A stretch of 64,000 nucleotides of DNA from Cristatella mucedo (Eukaryota; Bryozoa; Phylactolaemata; Cristatellidae). The position numbers were made by a program, and so were the translations under genes. The notes under the pieces were generated by a model, which saw nothing but the letters and a program-made list of their open reading frames with translations, was not told the DNA's origin and did not search any database. The DNA lies in NCBI GenBank assembly GCA_009760855.2, contig WPIO01000001.1, forward strand, positions 11,973,501-12,037,500, read 5' to 3'. Within the stretch, counting starts at the first letter, position 1; the number at the start of each line of letters is the position of its first letter. Below, piece by piece: positions 49,226-59,100 of the stretch.

Positions 49226-50199
49226 AACCCGCCCCTCAGAGCATCATTTTCCGAGTCCGCTTGAATTTTCCTTTGTGTGCACGCTGGCTGAAGGCTATCA
49301 CTAACTATGTTGACATACTTCCTTTACAGTGCAACCTTATAGGCTGAACGCGAGCAAGCCGAGACCTTGTCCGCGTGCCACGAGTGTCGTCTCGCTGCCG
49401 AAGCTGAGGGGCGACAAGGCGACAGCCGCCGCCCTGTTGCTGCTTGAGGTAGCGGCGGGCAGAGCGGTGGGTAGTGGCGTAGCGGAACCTCGAGCTTGCA
49501 GCATCTCTCGGTTGCAATTGGGTGGGTCGCTCAGCGTCCGTCTGCGTTTCGTGATCGTTCGTAAATTTGGGGAATGCAGTAGGGGGCGGACGTAAGTGAA
49601 TTATACATTGGCGGTATACAGTTAATGGAGGAGGGAGCGAGCGCGTACTCGAGCACTCGCTCCCATTCCATTCAACCAAGGCACTCTATCTGAAGTGCGA
49701 GCGACCTCATATCGCTATTTGTAGGCGAGGGTTAAAAGGGTCTTTGCTTGACGCATCGTTTGCGGCTCCGCTGCTACCGCTGCAACCGGAGCTTCCGCCT
49801 CATGTGCTACCCGTGCGAAAATTGAGACGAGGCTTGACATACTTGGAGCAGCTGCGCCCAGGTCTCCATCCCCTGTCCGAATAGTTGATCGGGTGATCGT
49901 CGTCTTGGCGAAGAGTCGCGAAGCGGGAATCTGCAGGAATCGTTTTCGCTTCAGTCTGCGTAAGCAAGTATCGCAAGTAGCTCCTTCGTCCGACCGCCGG
50001 TTTCACGGAGGTTCGCGAGGTTTCTCTCAATTAGCACTAACTAATTAGCGCCAAACATAGTCAAGCCGTAGCCAAGCCAATTACGGCGACTACAATCGCG
50101 GGGTTGAAGCAAATAAAAAGCAAAGTGAAAGCCGCAAGAAGTCACAGGCGAATTCACGAAAGCGAAGCCGCTACAATACAATATCACCTGCGAGCAGTG

Positions 50200-50266
50200 T
50201 GTGAGTGCACGTGTGCGTGCGTGTGAGTGCATGTGTGCGTGTGTGAGTGCATGTGTGCGTGCGTGC

Positions 50267-50301
<35 letters not shown>
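50200..50301 (+). repeat. TG / GTGCGTGAGTGCAT repeat
   Basis: GTGTGAGTGCATGTGTGCGT-like units repeated, ending in pure TG at 50274-50300. Confidence 0.9.
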
Positions 50302-50303
<2 letters not shown>

Positions 50304-50422
50304 CCTCGCCCAAGCGGGCGTCTTCAAGCGACAACTCGAGATAGGAAAGCGAGACTCAAGAAGAGAAAAACGATACCATGATTTGCGAGACCGTGCCACA
50401 CGCGGTTGCCCTGCCTTGTGCG

Positions 50423-50687
50423 CTTGTTTTATTGCCGTGCTATGAACGTACGGCAGTGGCGTTCACGGCTGCTGGCTTATGGGCCATGGAGGTTTGTTTG
50501 GAAATGGTTTTAGGAGGATCAGTCGGTGCCTGGACAGGAGCAGGCGCCGCGGGAAGCACGACGGAGGGGAGACTGCTTTGTGGTGTAGCGCAAGGAGCGT
50601 TAGCGGCATACACGAGTTTGAAGCCCCTCTGTGTCTGCATTTTGTCTCTTGTGTACCGTCGCGTGCGTGCTGTCAGATCGTCAGCTT
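50423..50687 (+). repeat. LTR-like direct repeat, left copy
   Basis: About 265 bases co-linear with 52340-52611: TTGTTTTATTGCCGTGCTAT, GGCTTATGGGCCATGGAGGT, GAAATGGTTTTA, TGGACAGGAGCAGGC, GGTGTAGCGC..GGAGCGTT and GTCGCGTGCGTGCTGTCAGA occur in the same order in both. Roughly three-quarters identical by eye. Consistent with the 5' LTR of an old element. Confidence 0.6.
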
Positions 50688-50731
50688 AAAAGCTATTTCG
50701 AAAATTTCGGCTGCTGCGGTGGCATACAGCA

Positions 50732-50940
50732 ATGTTGCTTGAGTACTTAAACGGCGACGAGGACGTTGTGAGTTGGCTGCTTGACTCGGAACGGAGGCTC
50801 GTGGCGTCAACCGGCCAAGCATGTACAGATATATACCTGCCTTCCTGAAAGGAGATGCCTTCACTTTCTATAAACGCATACTACCGGACAGCAGAGCACG
50901 GCTGGTGCCCACTGACCTGATAAAAAGCCAGTTGAATTGA
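50732..50940 (+). pseudogene. gag-like remnant between the LTR-like repeats
   Basis: Frame 1 from 50732 reads EYLNGDEDVVSWLLDSERRL. After a frame change near 50823 it reads MYRYIPAFLKGDAFTFYKRI then LPDSRARL..LIKSQLN and TGA. W(L)xxxER followed by Y(I/L)PxFLxGDAxxxY is the pattern of capsid/gag-like domains in LTR retrotransposons. I see no reverse transcriptase or integrase nearby. Pattern-based; not a confident family call. Confidence 0.4.
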
Positions 50941-51840
50941 GGGGACTGGCTGTGGCGACGACGATCCAGGCTGTGATGGCTTGCCAGGCGCCGATCGTGT
51001 GCTGTGAGGTGACGAGCGACGGCGACCGACAGCGTTCTGTCAGGCGACTGTCAGCGGCAGGGCTGGGGCGTCCGGCAGAGAGGCCACGGCCTTCGAGGCA
51101 GCGAAAGTCATTAAGGCGACGCCGGCCTGCGGCGAGCCGGTGGGCTGTGACGCTGGGCGGGCCGGAGACGCGCCGAAGGTTGGAGACGCGACGCAGCCCG
51201 ACGACTCGGCGGCGGCACCCAGAGACGATACTGCGGCGCCCGGAGTCGCGTCGGCGGCGACCGGAGACGTAACTGTGACTTGCAAAGTGGCGGCGTTGTG
51301 CGATGCTCCGGTGGGCTGCGAGGCTGCGCGGGCCGACGAGACGCCAGCGGCGCCTGGAGATGCGGTGGCGGATCGGCAAAGTTCTCGGAGACGGCGTCCA
51401 CGAGCGAGACAGTGCCTGTGGCCACCGGCTGATGGCTCCGGAGAAGACAGCGGCAGGAAGCGAAGCGGCGTCGGCGGACGTCCGCCAACGCCCGCGAAGA
51501 ATGGCGGGCTAGACGCTTGCTAAGCGGCGCGCGAGGCAGAGGACAAGAGCCTGAAGATGCCTGCAGCCCAAAAGACGCGCGCGAGGCGACAGCGGCCGCG
51601 GCCTGGAAGACGAAAGCTGCTGAAATTCGTGCGGCGATGACCGGTGCAATAAAAAGACGATTAAAACCCTTGCGGCACAGGAAGGAGGCACCTACCTAAC
51701 CCCTGGCTATGGGAGAAGACTACTAGCAATGCACCAGCGGTGCAAAAAGGCTGGTAGCCTAAGCAGTCTGCCAGTTGCCAAAGGCCCCGTGCTCCCGCGT
51801 GCCTCCTCCGAGCGGCTGCGAGGTAGCTGAGAGGTACCTG
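50941..51840. other. Internal segment of the LTR-like element, GC-rich, no recognised gene
   Basis: Strongly GC/CpG-rich, with long open frames on both strands (51140-51523 plus, 50861-51379 minus) made of Ala/Gly/Asp/Arg or Arg/Ser/Pro. These follow from composition and short degenerate GGAGACG-type repeats. No conserved motif seen. Confidence 0.4.
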
Positions 51841-51845
51841 TTTGT

Positions 51846-52198
51846 TGGGCCGTTTAATGTCGGTTACTGGACTGTAATGGTGCTGTCATGTTGTGAAGTG
51901 CTAGGCCGCTTGCCACTATTACGTCGAAGACTCGTAGTATCCGCAGCTGTAGCGGCTCTGTGCGCTCTATGAAGTACGGCGCTTTGATTTTACTCTTATC
52001 GCTGCTTAGATTGTGATCTTGAGATCACAGGCATGGGATTTCGTTTAAGTGACTATCATATTAATGATGGTTGCTGGACTGTTGTGACGGTGCTGTTAGG
52101 TTGTAAAGTACTTTTTCCCTTGTGTAGATTCGCGTGGTGCTTTGATCTTAAGTGTATCAAGTGAATTATTATTATTATTGCTACTGAGATTTGTGATC
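51846..52198 (+). repeat. Two degenerate direct repeats (about 51846-52022 and 52060-52198)
   Basis: Both contain TTAATG..GGTTxCTGGACTGT, a GGTGCTGT(C/T)A(T/G)GTTGT run, a GCTTTGAT(C/T)TTA block and a closing GATTGTGATC or GAGATTTGTGATC. A TTATTATTATTATTG stretch is inserted in the second. Confidence 0.55.
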
Positions 52199-52416
52199 CA
52201 AATAAACCAACGTGGCCCATAAGCCAGCAGCCATAAACGCCACCGGCCTATAGCCATAGCTGAGATTTGTGATCTTGATCTTAAGATCACAAATCTCAGC
52301 AGCACTACACTAAAAATCAAAGCATCAAATGGGAATGCGATTGTTTTATTGCTGTGCTATGACTATTGGGCGATGGCGTTTATGGCTGTTGACTTATGGG
52401 CCATGTTGGTTTATTG
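52197..52416. repeat. Foldback: inverted copies with a perfect 18-bp hairpin at the centre
   Basis: The centre 52259-52276 / 52283-52300 (GCTGAGATTTGTGATCTT and its exact complement) has a 6-base loop. Outside it, 52197-52256 is the inverted copy of 52346-52416 (AATAAACCAACGTGGCCCAT vs its complement). The right arm carries an extra segment of about 45 bases. Confidence 0.75.
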
Positions 52417-52611
52417 TGAAATGGTTTTACGAGAGTGAATCACCGCATGGACAGGAGCAGGCAGTGCAGGACGGAGTGGAGAAAAGCGGCGGCTGAGCGT
52501 CGGTGTAGCGCTGCGAGCGTTGACGGAATACACAAGTGTTGACGCCCCCCTTCGGTGTCTGTATTTCATCGCTTGCGTACTGTCGCGTGCGTGCTGTCAG
52601 AGCGTCAGCTT
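52340..52611 (+). repeat. LTR-like direct repeat, right copy
   Basis: Second copy of the 50423-50687 repeat, same strand. It is preceded by a moderately purine-rich AAATGGGAATG that could be a degraded polypurine tract. Inner part 52346-52416 also occurs inverted at 52197-52256. Confidence 0.6.
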
Positions 52612-53051
52612 GCTCATTGCGTTATCGGTGGGCCAAATAAACGAGCGTGGGTGGGGCTTGGTGTCGACAGCTACTTGACTCCACTCCCCTCAAGCCTGCT
52701 TGGCGTTAATTGGGTGAACAAGTTGACCCACGCAGCCTGATGGTAGTTTCCCAGGAAATTTAACTCCACCGCTAGGTCTCTGGGAAGCGCGTTGCGTTAG
52801 GAGAGGCGTCGTCGGCACCGCCGTCATCAACTTCGGGGTTCTCATGCCGAACCGGCTTCGGTGTAAGTGCAGTTACCGCGGTGTCCCCGACTGTCCGATC
52901 CCAGTGAGTTTTCGCGCCCACCTACCCGTTAGCCATCTTGAGCTACGGTGAAACTTCGTAAGCCGCTAGCCGAAAGAGAAAGCAGCTTTGCTTGTGCTGT
53001 AGAAAGGCCAGTCAACTCCTTTGTCTTCACGATGCACTCGTGCCATCGTAA

Positions 53052-53141
53052 CAGTTGCAAGGTTACACTAGGATGTGCAAGTGCCTAGAAAGCGATTTAA
53101 TTCTCTTAAGGCGCTCTATCCATGTCTTCTTATTATTTTTA
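53052..53141 (+). mobile_element. LINE 3' tail remnant
   Basis: CAAGTGCCTAGAAAGCGATT, TCTTAAGGCGCTCTATCC and a short TTATTATT stretch. Only the tail is left. Confidence 0.65.
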
Positions 53142-53929
53142 GTAAATATTTCATATATGCTTCGAGTTTGATTACGGTGCGAAGCTATTTGACGAGAGTC
53201 AAAGTGTGGAGTGCGTGGTGCGAGGGTAAGCCAGAAGAGCTTAAGCATTTTAAATAGGCAAGTCGGATCTTGAGAACGATGGGATGATCTACATGTGAAC
53301 GAAAGAACGCCAAAGTCAACGCGGAGCTACTTGATGCGGAGCCCGTGCAGGGAAGATAAATGGTAGCATCATGTGGCAGTTGCAACACAAACGACGGACA
53401 CGCCTGAGTTTTGCACCGTTTATTAAGCGTCGTTGCACAGGGCAGGGTGGCCTTATCTGAGTCGACCGAATTTCTGCAATGCTGCGCAGCTGAAGCCATG
53501 TAGAGAAAGATCTTTTTGGAGCCGGACGCCGAGACTCCGTACAGAGATTGCTCGGCCGGGCATTGCCTGGCCGAGCCTACTTTAAGGGCTAGGCTTTACC
53601 CGTTTGGCCTTTTGGCACCGCGTCCAAAGCTGGCGGCGATCCGGTGCCAGAGCGGTGCTATCGCGTGGACGCTCTTCCAATTTCCAATGGGTGGCCAGTT
53701 TCATTTGGACACTACCCAGCTACCGGCGCGGGACGTCTAGGCAAACCTGGGCTCTCGATCCGACGATCGATCCGACGCAGCCGCTGGAGCTGATGTAAGG
53801 TGGAGGGCAGCCGGAGTACGGAGTACGCCAACGTGGCTGTCCAAGCGGACGGCGAGCCGCGTCGTCCGCCATCGTGTCAGTGGAGGGGGTGGGGGCAGTT
53901 TGCCGGGTCGGCGATTAAAAATGCTGAAC

Positions 53930-53968
53930 GGCGGGCGCCCGCCGACTCCACGGCGGCGGGCGCCCGCC
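53930..53968. repeat. Two copies of a perfect 14-bp GC palindrome
   Basis: GGCGGGCGCCCGCC at 53930-53943 and again at 53955-53968. Confidence 0.9.
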
Positions 53969-54086
53969 TGTCCACATCTGTCGGTTGCAAGTCCCGTTCG
54001 TCAGGACAGTTTTGCAATCGCGGAATGCGATGCGTATCGCGCAGTGGACGAGTCACCCGTTCGAGATTTTCTGCGAAGTAAGAGAG

Positions 54087-54125
54087 GCGCTCCCAGTGTC
54101 GCGCAATGCGCGACACTGGGAGCGC
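54087..54125. repeat. Perfect 39-base palindrome
   Basis: Arms GCGCTCCCAGTGTCGCGCA and its exact complement around a single central A at 54106. Confidence 0.95.
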
Positions 54126-54594
54126 TCACTGCGCGCGAGTCCTTCGCCTCCTGCACAGGGACTGACCGTGCGACGGCAGCCCCTCGAGCGGTACCAGCAA
54201 GTCCGACGGCAGGCGCAGCGGCATTTTACGCATTTTCGGAATTGCCGCCGCCGCTATGGCGTCTGCTGTCGCGGCTGACGGAATGAGGGGCGCGCGACGA
54301 TCGGATATGCGAAACGGGAGAGGAGCGCGCTCTTTTCCAAAGCAGCGCTCGGTCCGATCCGGTCGCTCGAGGCACGCCGTCGAATACGAGCGGTCGTCAA
54401 AGGTACGCGCGGCGCTCCGCGGGCGGCTCTATCCGGTGGCCGCGCGGCCCGCGCTTCGGCGAGACAAAAACGAGCCGCCGCCCCCCCGTCGCGTAATTCG
54501 CGCCATTAGCCACGAGCGCGCCCAGGTATGGGCCCACCTAAAGGGACGCAAATAGCAGAAAATTAGGAGCCCGAGCAAGTCGAGCCGCACGCCA

Positions 54595-54634
54595 TCCCAG
54601 TCCGCGCTCGCTCCTGCCGCAACGCGGACTGGGA
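54595..54634. repeat. 12-bp inverted repeat
   Basis: TCCCAGTCCGCG at 54595-54606 and CGCGGACTGGGA at 54623-54634, 16-base loop. Confidence 0.9.
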
Positions 54635-55039
54635 AGTAACCGCAGCAGCCGTCAGCGCAGCGGGTCCGCTCCGCCCAGTCAGGGAATACCTGTGGGTGAC
54701 GTCACGCCGACCGGCGAGGGAGTTGTGGGATTCCGCCGCCTCCATTCAGTTGGCTCGCCGGTGGTTCTGCAGTGCGGTGAGGTGCGGCGCGTTGCGAGCG
54801 GACGGCGGATAGGCTGGCTATCTGAGCGTAGAGAGCGGTCGAGTTGCCGGTTGAGACTAGACGGAGAAGCAGACGAGCGACAGCCTCTTCGCGGCATTCG
54901 AACGTTCGTGCCGCTCGGCGTCGCATCGGAACGCCGCCGACCAAGCGTGCCGTCGTCGAGCGGGCCGCGGCGCGAGGCTTGACGCTCGCTTCGCACGCTC
55001 CTCGGCGAGCAAACGTTTGAATTCGGCCGCGCTCCACCG

Positions 55040-55197
55040 ATGGGAATGAACTGCCGCCGCGACTCCGCGGACCAGATGCTCGCCAACGCGACGACCGGCG
55101 CGGCGACTCTGGAGATGCTAGCGAAGCGCATATCTCGGAGTTTGATTAAGCACGAGCCGATTTCGTCTAATTACGTCGTCGGCGACGTTATCGGGAG
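55040..55197 (+). CDS. STK17: DRAK-like kinase exon 1 (start codon to glycine loop)
   Basis: Starts ATGGGAATG. An in-frame TGA at 54980 rules out a longer N-terminus in this exon, and a second ATG two codons on (55046) is an alternative. Encodes a 44-residue leader, then YVVGDVIGR. Donor gggag|gtgaga splits the Arg of the glycine loop, as expected for joining to GKFAVV. Confidence 0.9.
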
Positions 55198-56093
55198 GTG
55201 AGAGCCGCCGCCGCCCCCCCGACGCTCGCGTTCGGCTGGCAACTGCCGGTCGTCGCGAGCTGGACGAGACTACCGACGGTCTTCCTACCGTTCGACCGCT
55301 TTGGGGTCGGCGGGTGGGGGGAGGAGGCCTGCGTCGCGCCGGACCCGGTGGCTCCGTGGGTGCCCGACCGGGAAGCTGTAACGAGCGTGGCGAGGCCGCC
55401 AGCGCTTGCATGCCCATGGATGGTAGGCCGCGTGCGACCAACGGTGTTCCGGTTAGTGTTCCCCCAGCTCAGCCCCGTGCGTGCGTGCGAGCGTGCATGC
55501 GCGTGTGCGCTTGCGCGCGTGTTTGCACGTGTGCGTGTGTGCGAGCGCGTGTGATCGTGCGTGCATTCGCGTGCCTGTGTAGGTGAGTACTTTTGTGCAT
55601 TTTGACTGCAGGCTCGAGGTCGTACGAAGTCGATGGCCACCCTAAGCTAGCTGGCTGTGCCGCCTTTTTAGAGGCGCCAGTCCTTGTCGCAGCCGACACG
55701 GGTTCGGCTATTAGCCTTCTGACGCACTGCAACAGCTTGGCATGAGCTCTGCTTGAGGCTCGGATCCGTGTATAGGGGAGGTAGTGTGGGATGAGCTGCA
55801 CATTCGCCTGACCGAATTCTTCTTATTCACCTGCCCCCCCCCACATCACGTGTGCCGGTCTCGGCTGTTTGGTGTGGGCCATGCTTATCATTTTGCTATT
55901 GGCTGCACTAGTCACTGGCGCTCTTCGTTCTGGGCTCAGTGGTCGCCTGATTTGACCGAATTCTGTGCCTCGACCCCATTGCCTTAATTTTGGGTGTGTT
56001 AAAAGGGCCGTCCGTCTGTCTGGCTACTTAGTTCCTCCCATCAGGCCCTCAATTATCTGCTCACTGTTCCTCTCTTACTCGTTGTTTCTCAGG

Positions 56094-56130
<37 letters not shown>

Positions 56131-59100
56131 TCTCTCCCGCCTCTTTCTAGCTCTCTGTATTCGTCCCTCACTTCCCTGTCCTATATCAGCCAGTCTCTAC
56201 CTCTCTGGTTACCACGGAGGCATGTGACTGCCATTCTGCTTGTGCACGACTGGTGCTGGCTGGTTGGTTGGTTGCATTGCTCCGGAGGCACCTAAAACAT
56301 GCGGCGGCTACCACGGCGGACAACTACTTGCACCCTTGCAACTCGTGAGGTTCAGCACTCTACGGCTGAGCATTGTTCGCGGCAGCAGCATTGTCGCCCT
56401 TTGTGCCCGGCTGGCGCTTGGAGGCTTCCTGTAGCTCGAATGACAGCGATGCAATCCCTTTGCTCTTCTGCCGCCGTCGCCGCTGCCGCCGTGGCTTCAC
56501 GGCCATCGACTCTCCAATCAAGCAGCTCGCTGTCCGAGCGAGCGAGGACCGCGAGTGGTGAGTGTGACAGTCTGATTCTATACCTACTTGCATATCCATT
56601 CAGGCTAAGCTACCGAGTGTGAACAATGGCCTTGGGAAGACACTGCCATACGGACTGAGCCCATAGTCAGGGTCAGAGTTTAGCCTGTTGTGCCTTCGGA
56701 TGATGTGGCCCCTGTGTTAGGTGTGGGTGGCAGTGTGGTGGCTTGCTTGGTCACTGTGAATTGTTGGTCCAACTGTGGTCTGCTCAGCCGACGTCCGAGG
56801 TTCGAGGTGGTCACGTGGCTGCCGGGAGCACCACGTGCTGCTCTCTCGTGCCTCTGAACGCTTGGCATTCACGGCCGGTGCCACCACCGCTGCTGCAACG
56901 CCGCCGCCGTCGAACATGTGTTGCAGTGCGTGCACTGGCGCTCAGCACTGAGTTCGATTCGATGTAGGGGCAAGTTTGCTGTCGTCAAGAGAGTGACTCA
57001 CCGAACCAGTGGACAGGTTTTCGCCGCCAAGTTCATTCGCCGTCGGCGGAAAGGGGCCGACTGCTTGGACGAGATCCTGCAGGAGATCGCCATGCTAGAG
57101 CTGGCTCGCGCTCACCGGCGACTGATCGGCCTGGTCGAGGCTTATGAGACCCTGCACGAGGTCGTCGTCGTCACCGAATAGTGAGCAAGGCGCCCGAGGC
57201 GGCTGCTGCTGCTATGCGACCGATCCAGCTGCCGTCCTCGTCACAGACCGAGCGCGCGGCGAATCGGCGTCCGCGGCATTGTCTCCGCAACCGACGAGAG
57301 ATTCGAGCGTGCCTTTCGAATATCCACTACCGAGCGAATATCCACCGAGCGCCTGCAACTCTCGGGCAGAAGGGGGTTGGTGGGCGTGGGCGTAGGGGTG
57401 AGCTTGCCTGGCTTTGCCCCCTCCCCCGAGATTGCATCGCGATGTGATGCCGACCCCCGGGACGAAACCGATGTCGGTGAGCCGAGTGATGCCGTGCCGC
57501 CTATGCCCGAGCAGGCAGCAGCCGTTCTATCGCGATGCCCTGCCAATTACACCATTGTCTGCTGCGGTCGACGAGGGAGGTGCCCGTCTGCCGGTCCATC
57601 TGCCTGCCCCGGCTGCGAAGCGGTGGTGGTGATTCGAGAAGGCTCGAGCGGCCACCTAGCGCTAGCGCTCTGCACTCCGCTGGCAGAAGGTCTGCGCGCT
57701 GCGCGAAGTAGCGTTCACGTCCCAGCAGCCATCTTAGGCAGCGATAGCTGTCGTCGAGGTCGCAGCTCTGTCTGCCGTCTGAGTGTTGCTCGTCGGCTGC
57801 AATAGCAGTGAGCGGCCACTGCCTCGTGGCAGTGGCCGCCGCCGGAGCAGCTGCTCGAGCAGAGCGGCTCCGCTCCGTGGCTCCGCCCTCTGCTGGCTCT
57901 TCTGGCCGGCGGCCACTTCAGAGGCTTCATTCCTGCCGGCTGCACACGGGCCTGGTCTTTTTGTCCAAAAGAGAGAGAGAGAGAGAGGGCAGAAGGCAGA
58001 CGGCAAGCAGCAGAATGTCGGCGCTGCCGGCACATGGGTCTTGGCACTGGGATAATGTGCCAGCGCTTCACTACCCTCGGCCGTGGTTTCGAGTCATGCA
58101 GTGGGCAACTCTTTAGGGGCCGCTGCTGCAGTAGAAGTAATAGTTGCAAGGAGTAGCTCCAGCCCACTATCGCGCGGCGCTGCCTTGTCGGCCTACTGCC
58201 GCCATGATGGCTGAAGCTGGAGCAGCAGCAGCAGCTGCTGCTTCAGCTGCTATTGCTGTGGATGTAGCTGTGAGGCAGCAAGAGTGCGCCCGAGGCAGTC
58301 GGTCTGCGTGATGGGCGCTGAGCCCCTCTCCCTCTCTGTGTTGAACACTTGCTGACGACTGGTTTTGCAGCGCTGCCGGCGGTGAGCTGTTCCAGCTCTG
58401 CGGAGGCCTCGACGACCAGTTCACCGAGCAGGATTCGGCCAACATCGTGTGTCAGATACTCGAGGGCCTGCACTTTCTACACGGTCAGAACATTGTGCAC
58501 CTGGACATCAAGGTGAGCCACTCACTGGCTTGCTGCCAGGCTAATCCATCCATCCATCCATCCATTGTGGTCATTCGTGACCTGTGCAGCTCCCCCCCCC
58601 CGAGTTGGAGCATGCCATAGGTTACCATGGGTTATCTGACAGCGTTCTGCTGGGAGTGGATGTGGATATGCTGATATGCTACATCAAGGTGGTTACCTGA
58701 GATGTGCTTGCTGGCTTACCTCAAGCGGTGGCAGCACGGCTGCTGTCGTCTCTCTCTCTCTTTCTCTCCCTCTTTTGAATTGGCTGCCTGGGGTGTGGGG
58801 AGCTGGTTCAGCAGCAGTTTGTCTCCTGGGTTTGGCCGATGAATTGCTATGCCTGGCAACCGTTGGCAGCAGAAACTAGCAGTAAAGCTGCCCTTAAGCA
58901 GGCAAATCAAATTACTTTGGTTGAATTAAGTTTTTTTTTAGCGAGTAATGTCCCGCAGAAGCCCCGAGTCTCCAAGTTAATTGCAGCAACAATGATTCCT
59001 GCTGTGTGCAGCAGATGTCCGTGTTAGCTTGCACTACCGACGGCCGGATCGGTCGCTGATGCTGGGCCAGCAACGCGACCCGCCAGCCTTGTTTTGCCTA

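Larger units (their letters stand above)
53800..55039 (+). promoter_or_regulatory. CpG-dense region upstream of the kinase start
   Basis: The 1.2 kb before the start codon is strongly GC- and CpG-rich and contains several perfect GC palindromes (53930-53943, 53955-53968, 54087-54125, 54595-54634). I see no convincing TATA box. A CpG-island-like promoter and 5' UTR is a reasonable inference, but no transcription start can be placed. Confidence 0.35.

Noticed and set aside
50861-51523. Frames of 172, 125 and 127 codons on both strands
   Set aside because: Composition-driven (Arg/Ser/Pro or Ala/Asp), overlap each other, no motif.
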